This document shows, piece by piece, positions 20,814 to 33,586 of a stretch of DNA of 64,000 nucleotides. The stretch is from Favolaschia claudopus (lineage: Eukaryota > Basidiomycota > Agaricomycetes > Agaricales > Mycenaceae): positions 1,054,001 to 1,118,000 of the forward strand of contig JAWWNJ010000039.1 of assembly GCA_037176885.1 (NCBI GenBank). The letters run 5' to 3'. The position numbers and the translations under genes were made by a program. The notes beneath the pieces are model-generated. The model was not told where the DNA came from. It did no database searches and saw nothing but the letters and a program-made list of their open reading frames with translations. Within the stretch, counting starts at the first letter, position 1, and each line of letters opens with the position of its first letter.

Positions 20814-23800
20814 CTACCTCTTCAATGTGCGTTGCTTTTCAGCAAACTCTACAATCTTCCGATCTACAAACAACCCTTTGCGTTCGCGAACCGCGTCCAT
20901 ATATCCCTTGGCCACATTCGACCTGTCCGCCTTCTCTCCGAGATCCTCCAACTCCTCCTCTGTCGTCGGCACCCAGAACGGATCCTGATCAAGCAGCTCG
21001 TATCTGTCAGCATGATGTTGATTAGTCGCGGCAGTTTCAAGCAATAAATAATGGCTGATGTACCCGCTAAATATGAGCAGGGGATTAGCTGCGCCCGACG
21101 TTCGCTTTCGAATTTCTATGCAAGGCAATCAGTAAACGCAACATCGATCACAACACCGCCAACATACCGACTGCCAATCCGAAACTTTCCACCACAGGTA
21201 ACAGGGCAGACACTGTAAAAAAGGAGGTTCCCTCCTTCATCTCTTCAGCAACGATCCGTCCACGCCGCCGCGCAACAACTCCATAGACCTTGCCCAAAAC
21301 CTCCGCTGTAGAGCAAGTCAATTACCCATGCGTAAAAACTAGAATCCACGACGCACTGGAGGCTTGAATGTCGCACGAATACATTGCTAGCATTAGCCGA
21401 GGCGACCAGTCCAATAGACCGTTCCTACAAGCGTCCCGAACAGCTGATACAACAGACCCCGTCACCTGCGCCATTCTGTTCTGTTCTTCACTCGAGAAAA
21501 CGCCGAATAAGTGTCCGAGATGCGAATGACTAAGTGCGATCACAAACCGATTTCAGTCGCAAGGTTTTCTCTGTCAATCTCGACCTTCTCGACAAAGTAG
21601 GCCATTCCCTCGACCGGTTCGCTGCATAAAGGACCTTGGAACATCGCGAGCTGGAACCCCGTTTCGATATGTCCGTCGAACTCTCGTACGACCTTGTCCC
21701 CCTCTGCAATCTCTTCCGTCGCCCTGCTTTTCTCTAAGCGCCGTTTCAACCTCAAAAATCCTGATTCAGATCCAACACGGAGGCAAATCAACTGTGTGCT
21801 TACGATGAATGCTCTGTGTTTGAATTCCTAGAATCCACCAAGATGCAGCCACCCGCGTTCTGAGGTCCAAACGCCCAGATTCGCTCAGAAATATCCGTCC
21901 ACTCTCCACCTGCCTCTCGGCATTTGTCCCGTAAGGCATCCCAAAACTCTTCCGGCTTCACGTTGGGTTTTCGAACGATACTGCCATCTATGCTAGGTTC
22001 ATTTAAATCTTCCTCATTCACCTGATCCTCGTCGGAATCGACGACGCCCTTGCGCTCTTGCTGTAGAATCTTCAGTGCGGTGAGATTTTGGAGCACAAAA
22101 TCAAGGATGACGCGAGGGAGCGGGCTCGCTCGGATTGTAAACGTGACAATACCCTGCGAACTGGTGCCATGTATGGTTCCTCGTGGGGCATTCGCCGTCT
22201 TGGGAGGCGCCATGTCTAGAAGGGAAATTCAGGAAATATCTAGAAAGTATAAGAGCGACTTACCTGTTCCCTTTACCGCCGTTTCGCGGAAAGGAACAAT
22301 AGGCTTTGAAGCTTGTATTTCAACGCGAGCGAAGCGCTCTCGAAGGTCTTTTATACATCTCTTCATTTGGGATAATCAGTACATCTTAGAGACAGATAGC
22401 AGAATGCATTCACCTCGAAGTGCAGCTCACCAGCCGTCAAAATGACATACTCGCCTGTTGGCTGCTGGAAAGTCTCAACGCAAGGATCTGACTGGCTTAG
22501 TAGTTTCAATCCGCCTATGAGCTTTGGCATGTCGGCAGGCTTGGCGGGCTCCAGGGCAATCCGCACAATAGGAAGAGCCTAAGACAGATTATATGAGCGC
22601 ACAATAACCAAAAGAGTCGACGAGCCTACCGCGCGGTTGACACTACCGAGATTGACCAGACAATCTTTCATCGCGTCGGCGTCTGGGGACTCGCCAATCC
22701 CCGCAGCTGCTGGAGCACACAGTGTGGCGCTACGCCACACTTTCCCTTCCAATCCTCTGATTGCGAAAATGTTCCCAGCGCGCACGCTGTCTACGGCGAC
22801 GAGTTCCCTGCCCATCATCACATATAAGCCCTCGACTACCGCACTGACGATGTGTTTGGCGTTGCGCGGATGTCGTGGCCCTAGCGATGCGTTGTATTTC
22901 GGAAGTAATCCATATACCGAAATCCCGCTAGTGAGGGTTCCAGAGTACAGTCGGGCGAAACCAAGGATGATTTCCGCATCGACGGGCTCTTCCGCAGACT
23001 CAACTTCAGCGTCAGATGCAGGAGTGAGGGGAACTTCTGCCTCTGAATTAGCAGGTGGGGCGCCTTCGTTCTCGGCAGCTTGACGCGCCTCCTTGGCCTC
23101 TCGAGCTCGAGTTCGCATTTCGTCCGCAGTCATGGGCTTCTTCTTGTGTTCCGGCAGTTCTTTCCCCGAGACAGAAAACATCTTGCTCACATACGCCACA
23201 ACGCATGCATTCGACTCCGAATTCGACGTGAACAAGTCCTGCTCCAGTTTGTTCTTCGGTTCCAATGTGGTCTCATATAGGTCAGGGTATAGCATCTTCG
23301 GTATACGAACGGCTTGGGCGACGGGCGGAGCAGGAACCACATCGATAGCTGCCTGAATCATGCACGTGGAGAGCGACAACCATTGAGAAAATATTAGGGA
23401 GAGCAGGTGGCGCGTATCTTTCGACTTGAGATCGCGAGGAGGAATTTTCAGATTCAAAGCGCCCACAATTTTCGTTACTTTTTCCGTGTTCCTGACCCAA
23501 GCCTTCTTTCAATTCAACTGCTTGGTGGTGTGTTGAAAAGCAACGCACGGGTTGAGCACAACAGCATCATAGACAGCCCATATATTCTCTAGAACGAATT
23601 GCACGAAGAGAGGTTTGAGAGGCCGGCCCTTCAAGTGCTTGTAACTTATCACTTTCTTGGTCTTCGGGTCAATGTAAAAGTCTCCCCACAAAACTCTTCG
23701 TAGATTTGCCTCTTTAACCCCCAGCTTGACGGCGAAAAGTTGAGCAAATTTGCCGATTCGAAAGCCCCAGCCATCGATAGCCGAAGCAAAGATAACGTTG

Positions 23801-24596
23801 CCCCGCTCTGGAGCAAAGTAAATGTCCTCGTCGTCCTTTTCTTGAAACTCTTCATCAGCGGCGGCGTCAGCCTCATCGGCTTGCATCTCCTTCTTCTCCG
23901 CTAAACGACGCTCGCGCTCCTCCCTCCATCTAAGGTCGTCTTCCATTCGATCTCCAGCAAAGAATTTACCCATAACAGCATTTACCTGCTCTATCAACCT
24001 GGCAAGATGGTAGTACGCTTCCACAGGAGAGAGTTGGAGTTCTGTAACAAGACGGTCAAACTTATTTATGACCAGAATGGGTCGCAGTCTGTCCACCCAG
24101 GCCTGTCGAAGCACTGCGATCGTCTAATGAGAATTGAGACATATATTTCACGGGCTGGGACGTCGAAAATTTCGTCCTCACTTGCGTGCAAACGCCTTCA
24201 ACAACGTCAACAAGAACCAATGCGCCATCGCACAATCGCGACGCGGTCGACACCTCACTCGAGAAATCGACGTGTCCGGGGGTGTCGATCATGTTCACAA
24301 CATGGACCTTTGGGTTCTTTCCTGGATTGCAGATCGCCAAAATCCAAACCAACTCCACGAACTGGCTTACCCTCCTTGTCCATGACTTGAAAACGCAGCG
24401 AAACCGCACTACTTTCCATCGTGATCCCTCTTTCCTGTTCATCTTCGCGACTGTCCATGTATCTCATTTTGCCGGCCATCCTTGAAGAAATAATGTTGTT
24501 CGCAGCGAGCAGCGCATCCATGAGAGTTGTTTTGCCGTGGTCGACATGGCCGAGAGTGGTGATTATGCGAACGTTGGCTGGGTCCGGAGCAGACAT
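20814..24596 (-). CDS. EFL1: Elongation-factor-like GTPase Efl1/Ria1
   Basis: A gene of about 12 exons and roughly 1,050 residues. The GTPase motifs are clear: [16 protein letters not shown] (G1) near residue 18, [12 protein letters not shown] (switch I side), [14 protein letters not shown] (G3) and VINKFDRL (G4). An intron with GTAAGC donor and CAG acceptor near 24305-24370 joins DKEG to [14 protein letters not shown]. The insertion rich in Glu/Ala ([11 protein letters not shown]) separates it from EF-2-like domains II-V ([48 protein letters not shown]). Efl1 removes eIF6/Tif6 from pre-60S ribosomal subunits together with Sdo1 in the cytoplasm. An internal ATG at 22213 ([10 protein letters not shown]) is not the start: the upstream exon [11 protein letters not shown] is continuous with it. 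Stop at 20814. Confidence 0.9.
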
Positions 24597-24790
24597 GGTG
24601 GTGGTGGAAAGAGAGAGTTAACACGGAAAATTTGTCACGGCTCCGAACGCGTTTGATTCGATTCAGAACCATCGCTGACACCCAAAATAGGCAGTGAAGG
24701 AGCAAACGAATTGAACAAAACAATAGCACTCCGTCCCATTGAAATCTAGCTCATTATACGAAATTACAATATTTAGTTAGAGACGTCGGT

Positions 24791-27560
24791 CTAATCCATT
24801 CGACCGCGCAGCCAACTAAGTAAACCCTTCGTGCCTTCTCGCTCCCATACGCGTCGCGCAGGGACTCGGAATCTACAAGACATCACAGTGGATCAGCCTA
24901 GTCAGACCCAAATAGAAGGAGACCACGTACACATTCCCATCCACCAAGAAAATATCCAACGGCAGCAACCCCAACTCCGAATGCAACTTGCCAATCTCAT
25001 TGTCCCTCACATCCAATTCATCCATCCCCCACTCAGGAACCGTCCGATTCCCCTTGAACATCAACGCAATGTCTTGGAAACCGTCCAACTCTGTTATACG
25101 ATTCCCGCGCAGGTGCAGCTGTTGAAGACCCTTGCGCCCCGGGCCAGATAAAATGAGCGAAGAGAGAACGGGGGTGGTTAGTGCGGCACTCGTGATGGTG
25201 TTATACGAGAGATCGAGGTTTCGGAGGCTTGGGAAGAGCTCGGTGAGGAGGGGGAGGAGTGGTTTGGTTTCGGAAGGAGCGACGGGTGTCGTCTCTTCAG
25301 CAGAGATATGAGAGATCGATACGGAGTCCCCGAGATTGCATCCCTCCAGGCTCAGTTCTTCTAACCGAGGTAAGAGGACTTCGCTATGCGGCATCGGGGG
25401 CAACGCGAACGAGCGATCCATTCTACGATTCTTGAGCAAGAGGACTTTGAGTGTTTGGGAAAAGGGTTGCGCGGCGATGAGTGAGAGAGGTAGAGTAGCG
25501 GTCGGCAACACAACATTGCTGGCTGTCGACTTCAAAAGAGGCGTCGCAGCGAGCGAAATCGCCCTTGCATGTCCTGTGAGCTTCGGTGCTGCAGTCGAAG
25601 CCGGAAGTACAAGTGTGTCCGTTTTGGCCGTGTAATATTGTGGATCTGCCAGAGAGGAAGCTTTCGTTGGAGAAGGCTGGCGAGGAGGTGCACCGAGACC
25701 TATATCACCGCTCTCTGCGGCGGCAGCAGCAGCAGCTCGTGCCCGCCGTCTCCCGCCCTCCGTCAACAGACCCTGTTCTGCGTCAATCTCCCATTGCTCT
25801 TTCACAACAGGCGCTTTCACAACCGGGACCGGAGGTCGGGAATTCGACTGGACTGACTTCGAGCGAGAAGACGGAAAGATCCCCTGCTCATGTTCATCCG
25901 CCGTTTTCCCCGTTCTCGACTTCGACCGACGCTCTGCCTCAATCTCCCATGCCTCCCTGACTATTTGCTTGCCTATGATAACACGCGCAACGCCGGGAGG
26001 TGGGTCGTCGTTCGTGATGTCGAATGTGAGTTCCTGAGAAAGCGCCTTGAGACCCCGCGCAGCACCAGTCTCCGTCACTGAGGTGGACCCAAAGTCAAGG
26101 ACCGCGATCACGGGGAAGGGGCGGGAGGAGTGTGATATGCCGTCGAAAGCATTGTCCGAAATCTCGGCCTTCTCACACCGGAAAACTTTGAGTTTCTGTA
26201 ACGTCGATAGAGCCGCAACAAGCTTGGCGGATGCTTGGGACCCTTCACCCGATTCCAGTGGGTTCCCTGACAGATCCAGATTGACGATGGATTTTGGGAT
26301 GTTCGAATCAATCGACTCGGCGGTTAGATGGTTGTTGGATGCATCGAAGATAGCGAGTTTGGGGAGAGGAACGGAAGCCCTAGCAACTTCAGGTCCACCA
26401 AATAAGCCTCGACCTGAGCTTCTTGGCTTTTGCGGTTTGGAGCCGGAGAACGCGGCAGAAAAGGGCAGAGAGGTAAGGGCATTATTACCGACGTTGAGAT
26501 TAGACAACGCAGGTAGCGAGAAGAGATCGACGGGAAGAGATGTCAGAGCATTGTGCGACAAATCTAGTGTCGTCAGAGAAAGTAGTTCAGTGAATTGGTC
26601 TGGCAAAGAAACAATCTTGTTTTTGTGCAGCTGAGAAAAGAGTAAGCCAAGTGTGCACAAGTTATAGTCGGAGATCACGCACATCAATTGACTTGAGAGA
26701 ACCAAACAGTGATATTTCAGGTTGTATTTCAACGATTTCGTTTCCCCATGCCTATGCATATCTGATCACACTCGAATTTCCTCTTGTCTGAACAAGAGAC
26801 GGACCTTGATTATTTCTAGATCTCGAGTATCGAACCAGGCCGGGGATTGATTCACTCGTCGTCGTACTTCTGATGGAGGGGGGAGAGGTGGTTCCTCCGG
26901 GACAGACTTCAACGGCTCAGGTGTAATTCCAAGATGAAGGTCGAATAAAGCAGAAGGTATACACTGCAAAGAGCGTGTCGAAAGGTTGATAGAACCTTTG
27001 AATACCTATTGAGATCAGCAGGACATAGACATTGCACATAGCATCATACCGGTGGTCTTAGCTTGTTCAATCGTCTGCCTTAGAGGTGGCCGACCAAGAA
27101 TATCGTCATCTTCAGGGGGAGGCGCGTCGGGTACGGCATCCGCAAGACTGCTCAAATTGTCCAGCGGGCTGGGTGCGCCACGCGTCTGCGTCTTCTTCGC
27201 CTCCGCACGCTTGAGAGCAATTGCCTCTTTGATAGAGAGTGGTTTCGATTCATCCTGCGACGAATTGGGTTTATCAAGGAATGAATCGGTATCGGCAAAC
27301 GCCTTCTTCATAGGCTTGGAGGGTGTGGTCGATCGTGCGACCGTGGATTTGGTTCTGGATCGGGGGGTTTCGGCGGCGTCTGGTGCCAGGCTAGTCGTTC
27401 GAGTGACGGTAGATTTTGTCCTCAGCCGAGGGCTCTCAGTCGGCGCAGTCAATTTGGTGGGAGAGGGTGCCAATCGCCTTTGAGGAGTACCACGAGAAGA
27501 TTGAGGGGTGCCACGAGATGGTTGCGGAGTGCTGCGAGAAGGCATCGGGATACGCGACAT
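24791..27560 (-). CDS. Leucine-rich repeat protein, LRRC40-like
   Basis: Start ATG 27560 (MSRIPMPSRSTPQ), stop 24791, about five exons and 840 residues. The N-terminal 180 residues are Ser/Thr/Pro-rich with a duplicated phrase PRLRTKSTVTR / PRSRTKSTVAR. LRRs follow: NLSTRSLQCIPSALFDL, IVSLPDQFTELLSLTTLDLS, LPVDLFSLPALSNLNVG, SIVNLDLSGNPLES. A linker carries two similar motifs, REAWEIEAERR and KEQWEIDAEQG, and a poly-Ala run. A second LRR block (LPRLEELSLEGCNLGD, LFPSLRNLDLSYNTI, LQQLHLRGNRITELDGF) precedes the last exon, 24791 to about 24873, ending FRVPARRVWEREGTKGLL. That end resembles the LRRC40 terminus. Function unknown; probably a cytoplasmic or nuclear scaffold. Confidence 0.75.
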
Positions 27561-27730
27561 GGTTGTGGTTACACTCAATGGTGCTTGCTGCTCAGCACGA
27601 TACTAGTTGGTGGTCGAGACTCGAGGCCTCAAAAAGTTACATCAGGAACGCGTTACGTAACGCGGCTTACTCACGCTAAGGACTGTAAAAATACACAGAA
27701 AATGGATAGAAAATACAGCGTCTACGCAGG

Positions 27731-28706
27731 CTATGACAAGTCCATAGGGCCCTCACCCTCAGCAGGAAAACACAACTCACTCTCATCCACCGCAGCTTCA
27801 TCGTCGTCTTCGTTCCAATCACTCGTCGTTTCCCAGTCATTCTCAAATTCGACGTCCAAAGGCAGCACTTCCTGATCATTTTCGCCACCAATCGGCAAAA
27901 GCGAAAGTAGATTCATCTGGCCCGGTGCACGGTGAGAAATCGGCTGGACCCAACGTCGTTCTCGTAGCCGCTTATGACGCTCACGGTCCTCTTCGATTCG
28001 CTTGAACACTTCGGAGCGGGAAAGGGAGGAATGCGATGACTTTTTGTGGGAGGGTGTGGATGCTACGGGCGGAGCCTGGCTTACAACAGGTGGAGAGCGT
28101 TTTCCGAGGGCTGAGAGGACATCGTCGATTGTTTGTGCATCAACGACGCGTTTACTTCGCCAGTTTTCCAATATCTATTGAGAGTTAAACGGCAATGAAA
28201 CAAAAAGGGCAGGCAAGCGACGTGCCTGTTTGGTACTGGTGAGGTTGGGCAATCCTTCTCGACCTGCAGGCACGATACATTCGACAATTTTTCCAATGTC
28301 CCGGTTGACGAAATCGACGTATTGTTTATTGCCAGGGTCAGAACCAATCGAGCTGGAATGGGATCTGACGAGCAGACACGTCTCGCAAAGAGAGTCGAGG
28401 AAATATAGGATGTTGATTCGCGAATTGATAGAGCCCTAAGAGTCGGTGGTCAGTCCACAGACCAGAGAAAAGCAAGGGTCGTCAAACACGACCTTCTGGC
28501 ATTCTTCAACGATGCAGTCCCACAAATCTTCGCCACAGGGAGGGAAATACTTGACTGCGAAGCCTACAACTTTTTGGATAGACTGTTGGGAACTGGTTCA
28601 GCGAATTTAGGAGGAAGCTGTGGAAAAATAAGGAGAGTACTGACGCGTTCAAGCGTTTGAGGAGAGCGAGGAACTGTATACGGACCTCGAAGGGATCCAT
28701 AGACAT
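27731..28706 (-). CDS. CTK3: CTD kinase subunit gamma (Ctk3)
   Basis: Starts at ATG 28706 (MSMDPFEVRIQFLALLKRLN) and ends at 27731; about five exons, roughly 250 residues. The N-terminal domain is a helical CID-like fold: KVVGFAVKYFPPCGEDLWDC, SRINILYFLDSLCETCLLV, YVDFVNRDIGKIVECIVPA. The C-terminal part has SRSEVFKRIEEDRERHKRLR and a closing acidic stretch (VEFENDWETTSDW), as in other Ctk3 proteins. Ctk3 joins Ctk1 and cyclin Ctk2 in CTDK-I, which phosphorylates Ser2 of the RNA polymerase II tail. It is transcribed divergently from the cation transporter, with 278 bases between start codons. Confidence 0.75.
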
Positions 28707-28984
28707 TGGAAGAGGTCAAGATATCTAGTGTGACATAAGCGAACCAAAGGAGCGGAATGAGATTGCCGGCAATGGCCGACATTGAACCAAGTTAGCGGAC
28801 GTGAACCTAAAGTTGACCTCGACTGTGGAATATGACGGTTATGTTGCGCCCAGTTGCGCCCTCTCCACCTCCAGCTCGTCGTCGCCGCCGGTCTACTCGC
28901 CGCACTCGCCGGCGTAGTCTCCGTCACGTACACCTCGTCACGTCACCAACCACAGCTCTCTTGGCTTGAACGCCCATCTTTGCA
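28707..28984. promoter_or_regulatory. Divergent promoter, CTK3 / cation transporter
   Basis: These 278 bases lie between two opposite-facing start codons and must serve both genes. No TATA box or clear factor site stands out; a cytosine-rich run (cgccgcactcgccggcg) lies near 28897-28913. Confidence 0.45.
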
Positions 28985-30810
28985 ATGGACTCTATCCCAT
29001 TGGAACCTACAACTACTCCAGTCCCACCGCCCCTGGACGCTGCAGAGACTTCTACTGCTTCCAATGAATCCGATTCCGCCAATGGGGCTTTCGCCGAAAC
29101 GGACCCTCTACAGCAACTTCTTGCAAGTCGGCTCCAGAGCCAAGACCACATCCAAAATCTCCGTCAGCGAAAGAACAGGCGGAAAGAGGGCAAAATTATT
29201 AGCGAGTTCTACGAGAAACAGAACAAGCAAATCGAGGCGCTTCTGATGACCATGGACGAGCATATTGAAAGTGCACAAGAGGAAGAGGACACCAACAGAC
29301 TTGCAGTGCGTTTGAATGCATTCAAGCACAACACTTGGTGTTCATCTCTTTCCTTTAGATTAAAATCGCAATCTACGGCTCTCTCGTGGCCAACTGGCAA
29401 GTGTTTTTTTGCAAAACGGATACCGCGCACCAATCCCCGTCCAGCATTCTAGCTATCTTGCAGATTTACGCTGCTGTGGCATCGCTATCTCTATCCTTCT
29501 TTGCGACTGCGATAGATGCTGTCTTCGATCCGCTCGCCAATTTTGTAATAGAAATTCAATTTCGTTCTCGGCTCCCGTGCTCAGTTAATTCTAGGTGTTA
29601 CATTATTGTCATCGGAAAGCTCTTACCGTGGACCATCGACGATATCCTTCTGTGTGTTCAAATATCATCATCTGATATGACCCATATCTCATTGCATTCT
29701 GTTTTCAAGGGAGGCAGCCGACTAGAAACGTTGGCATTTCACCATACATCTCCTGCATGAAGTCACATATCACATAGTATCGGCGACATCGTTTATGCCA
29801 GCGCCATGGGTTCCGTCTCGGTCGTTCTGATTGTAAGGCAGACCTTGGATGTGAGCGCGACCACTCTGACTTGTATTAGGCTTTCGCTATACAAGAACTT
29901 GTGAAAGGGGACACCGGCCCTAAAGGCCTACACATCCCATCCATTGTCGTCGTTGGCATTGCTTTCTGTCAGTGCACTCGGCCGTCCTCCTGTCTCATGC
30001 TCAACGTCCTCATCAGTGACCAAACTCTTTCTCTTCGTTTACTGCTTTTCCATACGATCCAAGAACTCCCAAGTCAGAGTTCTATGGGAGGATCAGTAAG
30101 CTGGCCCATTTTCATGCCTCAATCTCCTCTGACATTCTCCCAAGCCGGAACGACGTCTTCATCAACGGTTTTGGCATCTTAACTTCCTCTGCCGGAGCAA
30201 AACTCCGCTGGTGGATCGACCCCTTAGGCGCATTGCTTATCTCACGTATGTACTCATCCCTACTTCGTCTTGGCAGAGCTTGCTTCAATACTAAATACTC
30301 TTTCAGTCGCTCTGATTATCTTATGGGGTCGCACCCTCTACCGCCAATTCCTACTCCTCGCCGGCGTTGCTGCTCCGATTGAATTCCAGCAGCTCGTCAT
30401 CTATAAAGCGATGATGTACGCCGATGGAATTAAGCAAATCGATTCGTGTACGGTTTATCATGCCGGTCCCGTAAGTGGAATCTACCGCGTCTGTTCGTTG
30501 CTGTTTCTGACTCGCATGTACTGTCAGGACTATATCGTCGAGCTCGACATTGTGATGGACGCCGACACGCCGCTTTGGAAAGCGCATGATCTGTCACAGG
30601 CACTGCAGGACAAGATCGAGCAGCTGCCCAATGTCGGGCGAGGTGAGTGGTTTTCTTGTGTAGGGTTTACACTGCTCATTCAGCCGCAGCTTTTGTTCAT
30701 GTGGATCATGAGATTTCTCATAAACCTGTACGTTTTCGAGTTTTGAGTGGGAGAGAAACTGACAGAATATTGATTCGTTGTGTTTTCAGGAACATCGAAA
30801 GCTGAAATGA
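28985..30810 (+). CDS. Cation diffusion facilitator (CDF) transporter
   Basis: About nine exons, roughly 440 residues, from ATG 28985 to TGA 30808-30810. A soluble N-terminus of about 110 residues (LQSQDHIQNLRQRKNRRKEG) precedes the membrane domain: IKIAIYGSLVANW, IYAAVASLSLSFFATAIDAV with the metal-site Asp, FDPLANF, then GGSRLETIGDIVYASAMGSV, the CDF signature loop. Later come HIPSIVVVGIAF, KLFLFVYCFSIR, VLWEDHRNDVFINGFGIL with the HxxxD metal site, PLGALLISLALIILWGR, and the cytosolic domain (DYIVELDIVMDADTPLWKAH, FVHVDHE). CDF proteins export divalent metals such as Zn, Mn or Fe from the cytosol. Which metal cannot be told. The intron inside GGSRLET|IGD has donor GTTGGC and acceptor ATAG and was placed by the conserved residues. 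Confidence 0.88.
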
Positions 30811-30998
30811 TTCCGAAAATGGTACAAGTAAATACTAATGTAATCACCGGCACGCACAATTCATTGCAATGCATCTAATTTTCGAACGCGCCTTGCATTT
30901 GGGTCAACGCAGCAGAAACCATTTCACACCTTCCGCGGCGGTATTTAGCAGTTGTACACTGATTCAAATTTGCTTTAACGGATAACTTTACATTCCGT

Positions 30999-31892
30999 TC
31001 AATCGACTAAATCTTGTTCAGGCGGTCCCTCAAACTCCTTGAGGCGATCGACCAGCTTTCCCCATCTTCCATCTTGCCATTTAAGCATATCCTTCCACAA
31101 ATCGCTCTCTTCCCCGAACCCCATCTTACACCACTGCATCTCCCCCGCAATCATCAAGTCCGCGTAAGACAACACATCCCCCATCACGAACGGTTTGCCC
31201 TCATTCATCGGTTCGTTCAACCACTTGTCGACTTTACCGAAACCATCCTCCACTTTCTTCCATGCGGGTTGGAGGTCGTCCCCGGAGGGATAGACTTCGG
31301 TGAGTTTCTTGCCGAGAGTCGCCTCGCGTGTGCGGACGAAGAATTCTTCGCTTGTGGGGCGGAGGATTTTTGCTACGGCGGGGATGATGAAGGGCCATAA
31401 TCCCTCTGTTGCGTGGTCGTATGCTGCCATGAAGGTTTTCTGGAAGACGTGTGTCCCTGCAACCATGTTAGTAAGTTGTATCTTGTGGTTGATGTGGGGG
31501 GTATATAAGAAGTGTACCGGCAGGAATCAACTTGGGAGTATCGGCGTAGGTCTCGTCGAGATATTCCGCAATGCGCATTGAATCGGAGATGATTGCGCCT
31601 GTGTTGGGGTCCTGGATGACAGGGAGAGAGTAGTACGGCGAACCGTCCCTCCTGGTCATGGTAGGCTTTGCGCCGATCTTGATGCAGAAATCCGCAATGT
31701 CGGGGTACTCGATCCATTCCGTCTTGTACGCCAGACCTTTGTAGTTCAAACCGTATCTGATGGTTCGTCATGAGTTACTCGATATCGAAGATACGGCAGA
31801 AGAGGAGACCTAGTTTTCCATGTATTCGGAGACCAAGCGATGCCTGGAGCTTTGGACGGGATGTCGTAGAGGATGATAGGTTTGTCGGACAT
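30999..31892 (-). CDS. Glutathione S-transferase, GSTFuA/LigE-like
   Basis: Three exons, about 260 residues, from ATG 31892 to stop 30999. N-terminal thioredoxin fold: IILYDIPSKAPGIAWSPNTW, GLNYKGLAYKTEWIEYPDI, YYSLPVIQDPNTGAIISDS, IAEYLDETY. The cis-proline (LPVI) and the glutathione-gamma-glutamyl motif (SDS) are in place. The helical C-terminal domain follows (FVMGDVLSYADLMIAGEMQW, the usual GST N-capping box region). The beginning, with SPNTWKTR, is typical of the basidiomycete etherase-like class (GSTFuA), whose known members bind wood-derived phenolics. Cytosolic: no targeting signal. It shares a 281-base divergent promoter with the citrate-lyase-like gene. Confidence 0.85.
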
Positions 31893-32173
31893 GGTGGATC
31901 GGGTTCAAGAGGAGATGATTCGGGTGCTCTGCTCTCATGGTTGGCTCCAAAACCACATCAAGCGCAGTCAAGCGCTGAAGACAGATGAATCGCGGATTTT
32001 TAGACCCGGTAAGGAAAAACGGGATGCACCCCGTAGAGAAAGCATGTCTTCGATGTTCTCGAGCGCTTGAGCCATCGATGTCCCCAAGGCTGCGATCATG
32101 ACCCAGTCGCTGCGGTGGATGGTGGTTGTACGCCGCGGCGAGCTCGTCGGCCGAGAACTCCAACCGTGCCAAA
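31893..32173. promoter_or_regulatory. Divergent promoter, GST / citrate-lyase-like gene
   Basis: The 281 bases between the two start codons must carry both promoters. Nothing beyond ordinary mixed sequence is visible; no strong palindrome or TATA-like box. Confidence 0.4.
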
Positions 32174-33586
32174 ATGTTCTCTCGTTCGACCCTCACTAGC
32201 AGGCCAACAGCGACATTGAAATGGCTTACACGCAGTCTGAACACTTCCAATATCCCTTCCGACGTGGCTCTTAAACGGTCCTATCTATATGTACCCTCGT
32301 CGTCCGACCGAATGCTCGAAAAGTCGCTTTCAACACCCTCCGACATAATAGTATACGACCTCGAGGATAGCGTACCTCCATCTGCATCAGACAAGAATAC
32401 AGCCAGAGAACGTCTCGCCTCTTTTCTCGGCGTATGTATAACTCTGCATTCTGTGCTTGGAGCCCACGAGCAATTACTTAGCGAGGCGATCTTCCACCCC
32501 CAGAACGCGTCGCGGTGCGCGTGAACGATATCACGACGCCGTTCTTCAAGGATGATATATCCAGAATGGTAACTAGCCAACTTGAAGCCCCGTGTCCTGG
32601 CTCATCCTCTGGCCTAGGTAAAGTCAAAGTACGTTGGAAGCCTTGTCCTTCCGAAAGTGCATTCTGCGGAAGACCTCAATACAGTCTCCGCAGCTATCCG
32701 GGCTGCTGCTGGAAATTCTCTTGGTTTGATTGCAAGCATTGAGAGCGCACGAGCCTCGTATAATCTCGGCGCAATTGCCGCTTGGAAATCTGAGTTTGGG
32801 GCACCCGGCGGAGCTCTGAACGCATTACTGGCGAGTTTCTGTTACTAATCACCATTCTTTGACTTTCCTTCTTAATGGCTTCAGTTTGCTGCAGAAGATT
32901 GTAAGTGCTTAATGCTTTGAGTTGCGAGTTAGTGACATATTCACTCCTTCTCAGACTGCGCAGACACTTCAATTCTACGCTCATCATCGAGACAAGAGTT
33001 GCTGTACACGCGCTCTTCCATCGTGATCGCAGCCAAAGCTTTTGGTCTCGAAGCAATCGATATGGTACGTCTAGCGTTGCACGACATACTAGTCGAGCCT
33101 ATCTTGTCCCCCAGGTCTGCGTGAATTACAAAGACCTGGAGTACTTGAAAGAGGAATGCATGGACGGACGGCGGCTCGGCTTCACAGGAAAGGTATCTCA
33201 CTGAGCTTTTTGTCGGCCATTCGGCTAACAAGCCCTCAGCAAGCCATTCATCCGACCCAAGTGGATGTAATACATTCCGCGTTTGTGCCCACACCTGCTG
33301 GTGAGTTTTTTCTAATCGGCTCGTCCGACCGACATCTCACTGAAATACTCTCAGAGATCGAGCGCGCTGCCAAGATTGTGCACAAGATGGAGCGCTCGCA
33401 TGCATTGAACCGAGGAGCGGCGGGTTTGGAAGGAGAGATGATCGACAAACCGATGATATTGCAGGTGGGTCGTCGGTCCGCTTCGTTTTTAACTTGTCGC
33501 TCAAAAAATTATGTTGATAGGCGGAGAAAATTCTACGGATAGCGAAAGCGGCTCGGTTGGAGATACCTTCGATATCCGGGACTTAA
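32174..33586 (+). CDS. Citrate lyase beta-like enzyme, mitochondrial
   Basis: About seven exons, roughly 340 residues. The ATG at 32174 gives MFSRSTLTSRPTATLKWLTR, basic and Ser/Thr-rich without acids: a likely mitochondrial presequence. HpcH/HpaI-type TIM-barrel motifs follow: KRSYLYVPSSSDRMLEKSL, DIIVYDLEDSVPPSA with the metal-binding acids, VRVND, ALVLPKVHSAEDL, LIASIESARASYNL, FAAEDYCADT, MVCVNYKDLEYLKEE, GFTGKQAIHPTQVDVI. Human CLYBL, the closest known functional model, is a mitochondrial citramalyl-CoA lyase; the same activity here is inference. The last exon reads from the acceptor near 33520 to TAA at 33584-33586 and follows a GTGGGT intron. Confidence 0.85.

Noticed and set aside
22213..22213. 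Possible separate gene starting at [10 protein letters not shown]
   Set aside because: The upstream exon ([19 protein letters not shown]) joins it in frame and the whole matches Efl1, so this is an internal methionine.
24305..24370. Apparent frame break in the Efl1 GTPase domain
   Set aside because: A GTAAGC donor and CAG acceptor give a perfect join into MIDTPGHVD.
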